From contig NZNW01000092.1 of NCBI GenBank assembly GCA_002695065.1, positions 1 through 35,407 of the forward strand: DNA of 35,407 nucleotides. The letters are read 5' to 3'. This document shows, one piece after another, positions 27,126 to 35,407 of the stretch. How positions within the stretch are numbered: the first letter of the stretch is position 1; each line of letters begins with the position of its first letter. Made by a program: the position numbers and the translations under genes. The notes under the pieces are model-generated. The model was not told the DNA's origin. It worked only from the letters and a program-made list of their open reading frames with translations, and made no database searches. The stretch is from Salinicola sp. (GTDB taxonomy: Bacteria > Pseudomonadota > Gammaproteobacteria > Pseudomonadales > Halomonadaceae).

Positions 27126-28922
27126 CTAGATCGACGGCTCCTCGCGCCGGGCCAGCCGGCGCCGTTTCGCCGCGCGCCGCCAGCGCAACAAGATCCACGA
27201 CAGCAGGATGACGGCGATGACGATCCAGGTCACCGGCCGCTGCGCGTAGGTTTCCACGTAGGGCCTGGCGAGCCGCCATCCCTGCTGCGCCTTGTCGACG
27301 GCAATGTCGGCCATCTGCGAAGCGGTCAGTCCGTCGGTGAAGTCATCGCCAGCGTCCGGACCCGTACCATCGTCCTGCTGGCGGGAGTCGCTGGTGACTC
27401 CCCGTTCGAGATCCGCGCCGCTCAGCCCGACGGAGGCTTCGGGATTGAGCCGCACGACCGGCAGCTCGAAGTGCAGCGTGCGTCCGTCGACACGGGCGTC
27501 GGCGGCAATGGTGACCGGCAGCGACTGGCCTGGATCGGTCCGCGGCACCGCAATCGTCCACTCCCGCTCCCCGCTCCGACGCACATCGAGTGGCCTGCCG
27601 GTGAGGCTTGCACTGAGTTGGGTATTGTTGACGTCCAGATCGGGATGATTGGCATGCACGACGATCTGCGAGCCGTCCTCGCTCAGCACGGCACTCAGTG
27701 CGGCCACCACGTTGACCGTCTGCACCTGCTGGCGAATCATGCGATCGCTGCGCGCGGTGATCGTCAGCCGGGCGTTGCCGAGCTGGTCGACCCCTGGCAG
27801 ATCACCGCGGAAATGGTCGTCGGACGGTTCCAGCGGCGTCCCGGCGAGGACGGCCCCGTCCAGATCCTTCAGCTCAGCCCGAACGCTGAGTCCGTCGGGC
27901 CGACTGTCCGCTCCCAGCGTTTCGCCGTCCGCGGCCAGCCAGACGTCCAGCGGCGTGGAAAAGCCGCGATAGAGCGTTGCCGGAAGCGGTGCACTGCGCA
28001 GCATGGTATCGGCGTGAATGCCGATACGGCTATCGCCACCGATGTCGCCCTCGATTCGCCACTCTCCGGGGGCCGGATCGGGCACGGTGACGAGGTCGTA
28101 ACGATCGCTGCTCTGCCACTCCACGGTCCCCGGATGATCGCCGCGGGAGTAGCGCTGGCCATCGGGTCCCACCAGCACCGGCGAATCGACGCCCGGATCG
28201 TGGAACAGCAGCGCGTTGAATTCGTCGATGTCGTCATCGACGTTGAACCGCTGCTGTCCGTCGATGGGAATCTGGTCGCCCGGCAGGATGCGATCGAGAA
28301 CGTCCAGGAAGGCACGCAGCAGCTCTTCCGGCGTGTCGGCGACCGCCGCCAGCCCGCCGGTGGCCTGGGCGACCTGCTCGAGCAGCGGCAGATCGACATT
28401 GTTGGAGAGCGCGATGGCGTGGACGACGACGCCACGCCCGGCAAGCTCCGGCGACAACTCGTCGATGATGCGTTGGCGCGATGCCCTGTCGCGCTGCGCC
28501 TTGTCGCTGCCGGACGCCGGCAGGTCGACCATCCCATCGGTCAGCAGGATCAGGTGCCGGTTGCCACTGTCCGGCGCGGCATCGGCCGCCTGGCGCAGCG
28601 CCCGCTCGATGTCCGTGAACTGCTGATAGTCGGTCAACCGCGGCGAGAGGCTGGCCACGCGGCCGCGCCAGGCGGCCGCCACCGCGCCGCTCGGGAGGGG
28701 ATTGGAGACGGTGGTGCCGAAGGTCCAGATCGAGGCCCGAGCGCTTGGCGGCAGCAGGGTCGCGGCGAAGCCCAGGGCGTTGGCCCGCAGGTTCTGCGGA
28801 TCGTTCTGCTTCATGCTGCCGGAAACGTCGACGACGATCCGCACGTCCGGCGCGGACTGCGCCAGCGCCCAGGTTGGGGCGAACCCCGTTGCCAGCAGTA
28901 CGATCAACAACAACGCACGCAT
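27126..28922 (-). CDS. von Willebrand factor A-domain membrane protein
   Basis: A 598-residue exported protein of unknown function. It has a Sec signal peptide (cleavage likely after ALA at residue 21), a VWA domain right after it with the MIDAS metal motif DVSGS (32-36) and LLTDGM, then a long beta-rich region (about 225-500) with Ig-like character, an acidic low-complexity stretch (QQDDGTGPDAGDDF) and one C-terminal membrane helix (about 564-581) followed by a very basic cytoplasmic tail. The topology is a periplasmic sensor- or adhesion-like domain anchored in the inner membrane. AAGGAAG precedes the ATG at 28922; the frame upstream to 29246 is not coding. It follows the small membrane-protein gene by 91 bases. 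It is not next to a MoxR ATPase, the common partner of bacterial VWA proteins. Confidence 0.8.
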   Translation of the reverse strand: MRALLLIVLLATGFAPTWALAQSAPDVRIVVDVSGSMKQNDPQNLRANALGFAATLLPPSARASIWTFGTTVSNPLPSGAVAAAWRGRVASLSPRLTDYQQFTDIERALRQAADAAPDSGNRHLILLTDGMVDLPASGSDKAQRDRASRQRIIDELSPELAGRGVVVHAIALSNNVDLPLLEQVAQATGGLAAVADTPEELLRAFLDVLDRILPGDQIPIDGQQRFNVDDDIDEFNALLFHDPGVDSPVLVGPDGQRYSRGDHPGTVEWQSSDRYDLVTVPDPAPGEWRIEGDIGGDSRIGIHADTMLRSAPLPATLYRGFSTPLDVWLAADGETLGADSRPDGLSVRAELKDLDGAVLAGTPLEPSDDHFRGDLPGVDQLGNARLTITARSDRMIRQQVQTVNVVAALSAVLSEDGSQIVVHANHPDLDVNNTQLSASLTGRPLDVRRSGEREWTIAVPRTDPGQSLPVTIAADARVDGRTLHFELPVVRLNPEASVGLSGADLERGVTSDSRQQDDGTGPDAGDDFTDGLTASQMADIAVDKAQQGWRLARPYVETYAQRPVTWIVIAVILLSWILLRWRRAAKRRRLARREEPSI

Positions 28923-29013
28923 CTCTCGCTTCCTTGTCGAAACACACGCCGAGAACGAGGTCACGCCGCCCTCGTCCAGCAACATCGTTGGATAGTCATT
29001 CGATCCGCGGAAA

Positions 29014-29493
29014 TCAGTTGACCATCGGCTCGCGCCGACCACCCGGCTTGCCACGGGCGTGGCCACGCTTGCCGCTAGCCCGCGCCGGGGAGCCCTGCTT
29101 CCGATCCTGCTTCCGATCCCGACCGGAGCCGCCATCGGCGTCGTCGTGGCGGCGCCGCAGCAGACGCCACGCCACCAGGCCCAGCGCGCCACCGGTCGCG
29201 GCTCCGACCAGCAACAGTGGCATCGCGCCGGCGACCTGACCGCCATCGTGCTGGATGACGCCGACAGCCATCACCACGATGGCCGGGGCCAGACCGGAGT
29301 AGGTCGCCCCTGGCTGCAACAGCGGCAGCGAGAACGGCGCCACCATCCACAACCCGCCAGCGACGACGCCGACCAGAATCAGCCGCGGCAACAGCGGCAG
29401 CCACCGCACCCCCAGGTAACCGGTTACCAGAACGATCAGGGAGAGTGCGCCATAACTCAGCCAGAGCTGCGGCAGCGAATCGGAAAACAGCAT
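29014..29493 (-). CDS. Small membrane protein of unknown function
   Basis: I do not recognise this family. The 159 residues show four hydrophobic segments (LWLSYGALSLIVLVTGYLG, LPRLILVGVVAGGLWMV, LAPAIVVMAVGVIQH and LLLVGAATGGALGLVAW) followed by a hydrophilic C-terminal tail of about 45 residues rich in Arg, Lys and Gly. The ATG at 29493 has GAGAG upstream; the longer frame to 29703 runs into the ptrB leader and was rejected. It lies 91 bases before the VWA gene on the same strand, so the two may be co-transcribed, and is divergent from ptrB. Confidence 0.65.
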   Translation of the reverse strand: MLFSDSLPQLWLSYGALSLIVLVTGYLGVRWLPLLPRLILVGVVAGGLWMVAPFSLPLLQPGATYSGLAPAIVVMAVGVIQHDGGQVAGAMPLLLVGAATGGALGLVAWRLLRRRHDDADGGSGRDRKQDRKQGSPARASGKRGHARGKPGGRREPMVN

Positions 29494-29683
29494 GGTAATG
29501 ACTCTCGATTCATACGATTTGCCACATGGTACACTCCAACCAGGCAAAGCACAGCCGCGCCCGCGCGATCGGGTGCGCGATTCGATCCCGAACCGCCGGT
29601 ACACCGCCGCCCCTGAGCGCCAGCCCGGGAGGGCGGCGCCCGTTCCCCGACAGCTCCAGCCCGCAAGGATCCCGCACAGCCCC

Positions 29684-31756
29684 ATGTCCCGCTCGCAGAC
29701 CACCCAAGCGCCCCCCGCCGTTCACTTCCGCCGCAGTGACGATCCCGACTGGCACTGGCTGGAGTCACGTGACGACCCTCAGGTCAAAGCGTTCCTGCGC
29801 GCGGCCAATCGCGAGAGCGATGCCTTCTTCTCTCCCCTCGCGTCGCTGGAGAATGCCCTGTACGACGGACATCTGGCGCGACGCGAGCTCCAGGTCACCG
29901 GCTTGCCGACGGCCCTGGAACGCTTTCGCTACTGGAGCGAAACGGCCAGCGACGCCGACTATCCACTGTGGTGGCGTCAGGCGATGGACGGTACCGGCCC
30001 CGCCGAGCTGCTGCTCGACCTCGAGTCACGCTCGGAAGCCCACGACTTCCTCGAGCTGGGCGACATGGCGATCTCGTCGGACGAGCAGTGGCTGGCCTGG
30101 ACCGAGGATGCCAGCGGCAACGAATATTTCGACCTCTATCTGAAGCGGTTACCGGACGGCGAGCCGGCCCGCCTGCGCCGCCGCATCGGCCCGGATCTGG
30201 TGTGGGCGGAGGACAACCGCACGCTACTGTTCACCCGCTACGACGCCACGCAGCGCCCCGCCAGCGTATGGCTGCTGCGGCCCGAGGACGACCACTGCGA
30301 GAAGATCTTCGAAGAGAGCGATGTCGAATTCTGGGTCGGCGTGGGCAAGACGCGCTCTCGCCAATGGCTGATCGTGGAGACGGCCTCCAAGGACACCGCC
30401 GAATGCCACCTGATCCCGGCCGATGCACCTGGCACCCCGCCCCGCTGCGTCCGCCCGCGGGAAGCGGGGGTCGAGTATGGCCTGGAGCACCGCAACGATA
30501 CCTTCTACGTACTGCACAATCGCGATGCCTCTCACTTCCGCCTGGACACCGCTCCGGCGTCTCGCCCGTCGAGCTGGACCCCACTCGTACCGCATCGCGA
30601 CGACGTCACCCTCGAGGGCATCGACGCTTTCGTCTGGGGAATGGTGATTACCGAGCGTGACCATCACGAGGCCCAGGTGTACCTGCGCGTGATCGAACTC
30701 CCGGATGAGGGGTCGTCGGAGGACGACACCCGGCGGCCGGAGGAGCCGCCAGGCTTGCGACTGCCGCTTCCCGAGGCCCCTTGCAGCCTCGCGCTCGGCG
30801 ACACCCCCGACTTCCATACCCGCAAACTTCACCTGCGCGAAGAGTCGTTCACCCTGCCGGTGCGATGGGTCGAGCATGACCTGGACAGCGGCGAGCAGCG
30901 CGTTCTCAAGACGCAGCCGCTGTACAGTGATCTGCAGCCCCGGGACCTGGTCTGCCAGAGGCTGTGGGCCGCGGGTCATGACGGGGAGCGTATTCCCGTC
31001 TCGGTGGTGGCCAGAGCCGACATGCTGGGCAAGGCGCCGATGCCGACGCTGCTCTACGGCTACGGCGCCTACGGCGAGGTACTCGACCCCTGGTTCTCGA
31101 TCGCGCGCCTGGAACTGCTCTCTCGTGGCGTCGCGTTCGCCGTCGCCCACGTCCGCGGCGGTGGCGACCGCGGCGAGCCCTGGTACCTGGCGGGCAAGCT
31201 CGAGTACAAGGAAAACAGCTTCAGGGACTTTCTGGCGGCGCGCCAGGCGCTGGTCGCCGAAGGCCTGGCGGACCCCGACCGGGTGGCGGCATATGGCGCC
31301 AGCGCCGGCGGCCTGCTGGTGGGGGCCAGTCTGAACATGGAACCGGAAGCCTTCTGCGCAGCCGTGCTCGATGTCCCCTTCGTCGACGTGCTGCGGACGA
31401 TGGAGAACCCCGACCTCCCTCTCACCACGGCGGAGTACACCGAGTGGGGCAATCCGGAAGAGCCCGCCGCGCGTCGGCGCATCCGCGATTATTCGCCGCT
31501 CGACAACCTGACCGCCCAGCCCTACCCCAGCATGCTGCTGCAGGGGAGCTGGCACGATTCACGGGTGCCTTACTGGGAGCCGGCCAAGCTCTATGCACGC
31601 ATGACCGAGCTGGGGAGCGCCCGGGGGCCGGTACTGCTGCGAACCGACATGGCAGCCGGACATGGCGGGGCATCGGGCCGGTTCAAGGCCTGGCGGGACA
31701 ATGCGCGTCAGGACGCCTTCATCCTGTGGGCGCTGGGGCTCGACGCCGAAGGATAG
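29684..31756 (+). CDS. ptrB: Oligopeptidase B (prolyl oligopeptidase family)
   Basis: Cytosolic serine peptidase of family S9A that cuts short peptides after Arg or Lys. The 690-residue protein (E. coli 686) has the N-terminal beta-propeller and a C-terminal alpha/beta-hydrolase domain. The catalytic triad is Ser540 in YGASAGG, Asp625 in SWHDSRVPYWEP and His660 in AGHGG, a constant offset of eight from the E. coli positions I recall. GGGDRGEPWYLAGK precedes the nucleophile as usual. The propeller contains an extra acidic, Pro-rich insertion near residues 345-365. I chose the ATG at 29684; a weak AAGGA is about 13 bases upstream. Longer forms to 29492 add unlike sequence. Confidence 0.94.
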   Translation: MSRSQTTQAPPAVHFRRSDDPDWHWLESRDDPQVKAFLRAANRESDAFFSPLASLENALYDGHLARRELQVTGLPTALERFRYWSETASDADYPLWWRQAMDGTGPAELLLDLESRSEAHDFLELGDMAISSDEQWLAWTEDASGNEYFDLYLKRLPDGEPARLRRRIGPDLVWAEDNRTLLFTRYDATQRPASVWLLRPEDDHCEKIFEESDVEFWVGVGKTRSRQWLIVETASKDTAECHLIPADAPGTPPRCVRPREAGVEYGLEHRNDTFYVLHNRDASHFRLDTAPASRPSSWTPLVPHRDDVTLEGIDAFVWGMVITERDHHEAQVYLRVIELPDEGSSEDDTRRPEEPPGLRLPLPEAPCSLALGDTPDFHTRKLHLREESFTLPVRWVEHDLDSGEQRVLKTQPLYSDLQPRDLVCQRLWAAGHDGERIPVSVVARADMLGKAPMPTLLYGYGAYGEVLDPWFSIARLELLSRGVAFAVAHVRGGGDRGEPWYLAGKLEYKENSFRDFLAARQALVAEGLADPDRVAAYGASAGGLLVGASLNMEPEAFCAAVLDVPFVDVLRTMENPDLPLTTAEYTEWGNPEEPAARRRIRDYSPLDNLTAQPYPSMLLQGSWHDSRVPYWEPAKLYARMTELGSARGPVLLRTDMAAGHGGASGRFKAWRDNARQDAFILWALGLDAEG

Positions 31757-31801
31757 AGACCGACTATGGCGGGGCGCGATGAGAATGTGCCGGTCAGGCG
31801 T

Positions 31802-32257
31802 TCAACGCCGCTCGTCGAGCGGGATGATATCGATGATATGGGCCTCGTAGTCGGCCTCGTCGACGTCGGCTTCACTGACGGCAAAATGGCGCACGCTCAT
31901 CCGGCGCTCGTGCAGGCGACGGTCGTCACCGCTGCGTAGCGGATGCCAGCTGGCCAGCCTGCGCCCTTCGGCGAGACGACGATAGGCGCAGCTGTGAGGC
32001 AACCAGTGGAACTCGTCGAGGTTCTGGAGACTCAACTGGGTGCACTCGGGCACTTTCTCGAAGCGGTTCTCGTAGTCGCTGCAGCGGCAACTGCCGATGT
32101 CCAGCAGGCGGCAGGCCACGTTCAGCGTCGCGACGTCTCCCGTGTCGGCATCTTCCATCTTGACCAGGCAGCACTTGCCGCACCCGTCGCAGAGCGCTTC
32201 CCACTCTTGCTGGGTCAGCTCCTCGAGGGAGAAGCGCTCCCAGAATCGATCACGCAT
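31802..32257 (-). CDS. ycgN: YcgN family cysteine-cluster protein (UPF0260)
   Basis: A 151-residue conserved protein (E. coli YcgN 153). The N-terminal half carries the cysteine cluster CDGCGKCC and later CRLLDIGSCRCSDY and PECTQLS, matching the UPF0260/zinc- or iron-cluster-like family whose role is not established. GGAGG lies five bases before the ATG at 32257; an upstream extension to 32326 was rejected on that basis. It is last in the row rnd-ycgL-ycgN, a conserved gammaproteobacterial neighbourhood, 75 bases after ycgL. The gene converges with ptrB with 45 bases between the stops and no clear terminator. Confidence 0.9.
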   Translation of the reverse strand: MRDRFWERFSLEELTQQEWEALCDGCGKCCLVKMEDADTGDVATLNVACRLLDIGSCRCSDYENRFEKVPECTQLSLQNLDEFHWLPHSCAYRRLAEGRRLASWHPLRSGDDRRLHERRMSVRHFAVSEADVDEADYEAHIIDIIPLDERR

Positions 32258-32332
32258 ATCGACCTCCGCCCGGATGATCCCCGCCGCACCCTCGCCGCGG
32301 GAGTGGGCGCCGTGGGAATGTGGCACGACTCA

Positions 32333-32620
32333 TCACTCTCCCCGCGGCGTGAACAGATCCAGCATCTCCGGATCCTTGGCCGGCGGCATCTGCAGATAGA
32401 AGCCCTGGTCGCGGATCGCCGTCATGACCTTGACCACGTCGACGCGCGCCAACGGCCGATCGGCCCGCAGCAGCAGCGTCATCACCGCGATGGGCGGCCC
32501 GAACCGTTCACGCAGTGCCTGCGGCACCGGCGCCATGCCCTGGGCCTTGTCGAGATAGAGATACATCTCGTCTCGACGCGGGCTCTTCACCACCTCACAA
32601 ATCAGCCGGGAGGCGTCCAT
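32333..32620 (-). CDS. ycgL: YcgL domain protein
   Basis: Small 95-residue protein of the YcgL family (about 95-110 residues), with the typical MYLYLDK near the N-terminus, GPPIAVMTLLL and the C-terminal GFYLQMPP. Its function is unknown; its location next to RNase D is conserved. The ATG overlaps the rnd stop as TGATG and has AGGAGG upstream, so it is translationally coupled to rnd. Longer frames through this region are shadows of rnd. Confidence 0.9.
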   Translation of the reverse strand: MDASRLICEVVKSPRRDEMYLYLDKAQGMAPVPQALRERFGPPIAVMTLLLRADRPLARVDVVKVMTAIRDQGFYLQMPPAKDPEMLDLFTPRGE

Positions 32621-33741
32621 CACGCCACCTCCTGTTCGGCCAGCGCCCGTTCCCAGTCGGCCGACAGCTCGCGCCCGCGCCACCCGGTCGGCAATGGCAG
32701 CGCCTCCCCCTTGAGATGGGCGTTGACGATCGCCTCCATCTCCGCCCGGTTGGCGAGTCTCTCCGGGGCCACGCCGAGCGCCTCGGCGTGGGCCTGGACG
32801 ACCTGCTTCAGCGCCTTGAGGCGACGCTTGAACGGAGGCGAGGTCGGCATCGGGAGCGGCTCGCAGAGCGTCGATTCCTCCTGGTGCCGAGCGGCCTTGA
32901 CCAGCGCCAGCAGGGTGTCGCCTTCGCGCTTGACCAGGCTGGGGGTAACGCCTTCGATGGCCGCCAGCTCGTAGCGATTCTGTGGCATGGCCTCGGCGAC
33001 CGCGAACAGCACGGCATCCTTGACCAGCCAGCCGCGCGGTAAGTCGCGACGGCGTATTTCCACTTCCCGCCATGCGGTGAGCTCGCGGTACGCCTCGATC
33101 TGACGAGGATTCAACCGCCACAACTGGCGGTGACGGGCATACCACTGATCGGCGCCCCCTTCGTGCCCACGGCTCAACGCCGCGCACTCCTCCTCGAGCC
33201 ACTCGCCCCGACCCAGCTCGACCAGCTCCCGATGCTGCTGTTCCCATATGGTGGGAAGAAACACCACGTCCAGCGCCGCATACTCGAGCTGGGCCGGTGT
33301 CAGCGGACGCTCCAGCCAGTTCGAGCGCGTCTCTTCCTTCGGCAGGTCGACATCGCAGCGCCGGGCGACCAGCCGCCGGTAACCGATCGCCGGATCGCTG
33401 CCCAGGAAGGATTCGGCGATCTGGGTATCGATCAGCGGTGACACCGTCACGCCAGCCCACAGTGACAGCACGTCCAGATCCTCGCCACAGGCGTGGATCA
33501 ACTTCAACGGCCCGCCACCCAGCAGCCGCTGGAAATCCGCGCTTGCCGCCACGGCCTGCGGATCGATCAGGTACACCGTGTCCCCAGCCGTCAGTTGAAT
33601 CAGCGCCGGCACGGGGAAAAAGGTGGTCTCACGGAAGAACTCGGTATCCAGCGCCACGACATCCGCCTCGGCCAGCACCTCGTAAGCGGCCTGCAACCCT
33701 TCCGGGGTGTCGACCCAACACAGCGAATAGTCAACGCTCAT
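32620..33741 (-). CDS. rnd: Ribonuclease D
   Basis: 3'-5' exoribonuclease that trims tRNA and other stable RNA 3' ends. The 373 residues (E. coli 375) include the DEDDy catalytic domain with Asp32 and Glu34 in LDTEF, Asp88 in CGEDLD, and Tyr154 with Asp158 in YAALD. Two HRDC-type domains follow (about 205-290 and 290-370; LNPRQIEAYRELTAWRE marks the first). AAGGAATC precedes the ATG. The gap to recR is 84 bases with no clear terminator. Confidence 0.95.
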   Translation of the reverse strand: MSVDYSLCWVDTPEGLQAAYEVLAEADVVALDTEFFRETTFFPVPALIQLTAGDTVYLIDPQAVAASADFQRLLGGGPLKLIHACGEDLDVLSLWAGVTVSPLIDTQIAESFLGSDPAIGYRRLVARRCDVDLPKEETRSNWLERPLTPAQLEYAALDVVFLPTIWEQQHRELVELGRGEWLEEECAALSRGHEGGADQWYARHRQLWRLNPRQIEAYRELTAWREVEIRRRDLPRGWLVKDAVLFAVAEAMPQNRYELAAIEGVTPSLVKREGDTLLALVKAARHQEESTLCEPLPMPTSPPFKRRLKALKQVVQAHAEALGVAPERLANRAEMEAIVNAHLKGEALPLPTGWRGRELSADWERALAEQEVA

Positions 33742-33825
33742 TCAGATTCCTTGCGGCCACGAACGTGACCCTGCGATACGAAAAGTGGAAGGATGGCACG
33801 GCGGCAGCGCCCCGCAGCCCAGGCT

Positions 33826-34431
33826 TCACTCGGAGGAGAACGGCTGGCGACCCTGAAACGCCCGGCTGAGCGTGCCGCCATCGACATACTCCAGCTCGCC
33901 CCCCATGGGGACACCATAGGCCAGCCGCGAGAGCCTGGCTTCTCGCCCGACCAGATGCTCCGCGATGTAGTGGGCGGTCGCCTCGCCTTCCACGGTGGGA
34001 TTGGTCGCCAGGATGATCTCGCTGACGGTCTCTTGGGCGAGCCGTGCTTCCAGCTGGTCGAGACCGATATCGTCGGGCCCGATGCCGTCGAGTGGCGAGA
34101 GGTGACCATGCAGGACGAAATACTGGCCGCGATAGCCGCCGGCCTGCTCGATCGCCAGCATGTCCGCCGGAGACTCGACCACGCACAGCAGCGCCGAGTC
34201 GCGCCGCGGATCCTGGCAGACACCGCACAGGGTCTCCTCGGTCAGGGTCCGGCACCGCTCGCAGTAGCCAACCCGTTCGATCGCCTCGGTCAATGCCTGA
34301 GACAGCCGACGTCCGCCGTCGCGCTCCCGCTCCAGCAGATGCAGCGCCATCCGCTGTGCCGTCTTGGGCCCCACGCCTGGCAATACGCGCAAGCTCTCCA
34401 GCAATTGCTCGACCAGCGGTGAGAAGCTCAT
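33826..34431 (-). CDS. recR: Recombination mediator RecR
   Basis: Acts with RecF and RecO to load RecA on gapped DNA. The 201 residues equal the E. coli length. Domains in order: helix-hairpin-helix with [11 protein letters not shown] (17-27), a four-Cys zinc finger (Cys57, Cys60, Cys69, Cys72), the Toprim domain beginning [14 protein letters not shown] (81-94) and a C-terminal Walker B-like segment with [14 protein letters not shown]. The ATG overlaps the ybaB stop as TGATG, so the genes are coupled. Confidence 0.97.
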   Translation of the reverse strand: MSFSPLVEQLLESLRVLPGVGPKTAQRMALHLLERERDGGRRLSQALTEAIERVGYCERCRTLTEETLCGVCQDPRRDSALLCVVESPADMLAIEQAGGYRGQYFVLHGHLSPLDGIGPDDIGLDQLEARLAQETVSEIILATNPTVEGEATAHYIAEHLVGREARLSRLAYGVPMGGELEYVDGGTLSRAFQGRQPFSSE

Positions 34432-34757
34432 CAGAACGGCATCTTCATCCCGGGAGGCAGGTTGAGCCCGGAAGAGACCTCTTCCATCCTCGCCTTGGAC
34501 TGGGTCTCCACCTTGCGTGACGCATCGTTGACAGCGGCCGCCAACAGATCTTCCAGCAGCTCCTTGTCTTCCTGCATCAGGGACGGATCGATCTCGACGC
34601 GACTGACGTCATGACGGCCATTCATGGTGACCTTGATCATACCGGCGCCGGCTTCGCCCGAGACTTCCATCTGGGCGATCTCCTCCTGCACCTGCTGCAT
34701 CTTTTCCTGCATTTCCTGGGCCTGTTTCATCAGGCCACCCATGCCACCCTTGAACAT
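34431..34757 (-). CDS. ybaB: YbaB/EbfC nucleoid-associated protein
   Basis: Small dimeric DNA-binding protein of 108 residues (E. coli YbaB 109). The N-terminal methionine- and glutamine-rich coiled coil ([19 protein letters not shown]) and the central [20 protein letters not shown] strand region are diagnostic. AAGGAG precedes the ATG at 34757; an extension to 34811 overlaps dnaX and was rejected. It lies 50 bases after dnaX and overlaps recR, the classic dnaX-ybaB-recR arrangement. Confidence 0.95.
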   Translation of the reverse strand: MFKGGMGGLMKQAQEMQEKMQQVQEEIAQMEVSGEAGAGMIKVTMNGRHDVSRVEIDPSLMQEDKELLEDLLAAAVNDASRKVETQSKARMEEVSSGLNLPPGMKMPF

Positions 34758-34807
34758 GACGAACTCCTTCGAGATGGGATTTTCGAGACCGGAATATTTG
34801 GCAAGCG

Positions 34808-35407
34808 TCACACGCGGTCGGCGGTGACGCTCTCTTCGATCAGACGGGCGCCGAAACGCGCCTCCAGTTCCTGAATATGCGGGTCGACCCGCAACGCTTC
34901 AACGGCGCGGGCGTGACGCTCTCGAGCCTCGCGGTCGCGCTTGGCCTTGGCCGTCTCGCGCGAACCGTCCAGCGCGGCGACGTTGACCTCGAGACGGCGA
35001 GCGTAGCCGATACCCGCCAGTGCCCTAGTAATGCGATCGACGTGCAGGTCCGACAGCATGGCCGACTGCCCGGGATCCAGCGTGACGTGAAGCACGTGAC
35101 CATCGTCGCCGTCGATGACGCAGTGAGCCGCGAGATTGCGCGTGAGACCGCCAATATCGAGCTGATCGAAGCGATCCAGCCATAACCCGTGCGTGAGCTG
35201 GCCGGCATTTACCGGCGAGTCCTGTGTCGCCGCCGGGCTGTTCATCTCTGCCATCGGCGCCTCGGCCATCGCCGGCACCGCATCCGCTTCGACGGCGGCT
35301 GTCGATCCGTCAGCCGGTGCATGATCCGTGTCGGCTGGTGCAATGTCACCTTGAACACCGTCACCTTGAACACCGTCACCCTGAACAACGTCGCTTTGAA
35401 CACCGTC
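34808..35407 (-). CDS. dnaX: DNA polymerase III subunit tau/gamma, C-terminal part
   Basis: Partial: the 5' part lies beyond the right edge, and the frame is open to base 35407. About 199 residues are visible: an acidic, repetitive linker (residues from the edge to about 60) and the tau C-terminal domain ([17 protein letters not shown] to the end), which in E. coli contacts the polymerase alpha subunit. The linker holds a GDGVQ pentapeptide tandem repeat. The clamp-loader AAA+ domain and any frameshift site for gamma are outside the window. Identity rests on the C-terminal domain and on ybaB-recR following. Confidence 0.88.
   Translation of the reverse strand, partial: DGVQSDVVQGDGVQGDGVQGDIAPADTDHAPADGSTAAVEADAVPAMAEAPMAEMNSPAATQDSPVNAGQLTHGLWLDRFDQLDIGGLTRNLAAHCVIDGDDGHVLHVTLDPGQSAMLSDLHVDRITRALAGIGYARRLEVNVAALDGSRETAKAKRDREARERHARAVEALRVDPHIQELEARFGARLIEESVTADRV
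35345..35407. repeat. 15-base tandem repeat in dnaX
   Basis: Four copies of a 15-base unit (35345-35359, 35360-35374, 35375-35389, 35390-35404) plus the start of a fifth reach the window edge. The first two copies are identical and the next two differ by two bases each. The unit is in frame and encodes GDGVQ-like pentapeptides in the tau linker. Confidence 0.85.

Noticed and set aside
25306-27129. 607-codon open frame on the plus strand opposite fadD
   Set aside because: It covers almost exactly the fadD gene in the antisense direction and has a low-complexity His/Arg/Gln/Leu-rich translation; fadD is well supported.
27471-29021. 516-codon open frame opposite the VWA gene
   Set aside because: Antisense shadow without domains; the minus strand has signal peptide, metal motif and membrane anchor in order.
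35345-35407. Short repeats at the right edge considered as a CRISPR array
   Set aside because: The units are 15 bases, directly adjacent, without spacers, and lie in frame inside dnaX.

Overview
The window is about 62% G+C by eye, densely coding, and looks like core chromosome of a gammaproteobacterium. Gene content and order (GntR-prpB-prpC-prpD, pstSCAB, cysH/cysB, dnaX-ybaB-recR-rnd-ycgL-ycgN, an mlaA cluster with a PP2C phosphatase and STAS protein, fadD, hrpA, ptrB) best fit Halomonadaceae (Halomonas/Chromohalobacter/Salinicola type). That placement is an inference from recognised families, not from a database search. I see no rRNA, tRNA, insertion sequence, prophage or CRISPR array.

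Layout. (1) 1-4620, minus strand: 2-methylcitrate cycle operon gntR-prpB-prpC-prpD for propionate breakdown, with a good sigma70-type promoter and two TTGTnnACAA palindromes near the regulator gene. (2) 4825-8160, plus: pabB, then a FecCD-type permease and its ATPase (iron-siderophore or cobalamin import) with no binding protein nearby. (3) 8327-10003: cysH (plus) convergent with its likely regulator cysB (minus), sharing a 15-bp-stem hairpin. (4) 10247-11780: thioredoxin and an AI-2E/PerM-family membrane protein, convergent around a 40-bp perfect palindrome. (5) 11891-15865, minus: phosphate-starvation operon pstS-pstC-pstA-pstB with a near-consensus Pho box, an intercistronic hairpin after pstS and a terminator directly after pstB; phoU is not present here. 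(6) 16086-17300: Bcr/CflA-type drug efflux pump. (7) 17558-21089, minus: a tightly overlapping cluster of a ketoacyl-ACP synthase III homologue, MlaA lipoprotein, a PP2C phosphatase with a degenerate receiver domain, and a STAS protein. (8) 21174-26994: hrpA helicase and fadD. (9) 27126-29493: a von Willebrand A-domain membrane protein and a small four-helix membrane protein of unknown function, divergent from (10) ptrB, oligopeptidase B. (11) 31802-35407, minus: dnaX (3' end only), ybaB/ebfC, recR, rnd, ycgL, ycgN.

Most of the window is ordinary housekeeping sequence. The parts most worth a second look are the partner-switching genes fused into the mlaA cluster (the receiver domain has lost its phospho-acceptor Asp and conserved Lys), a second Pho-box-like array between the efflux gene and pstS that sits about 90 nt upstream of a strong terminator (a possible Pho-controlled small RNA), the paired GntR-type palindromes, and a 15-bp tandem repeat in the tau linker region of dnaX. 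Several long open frames opposite hrpA, fadD and other genes are GC-driven shadows and were not annotated.
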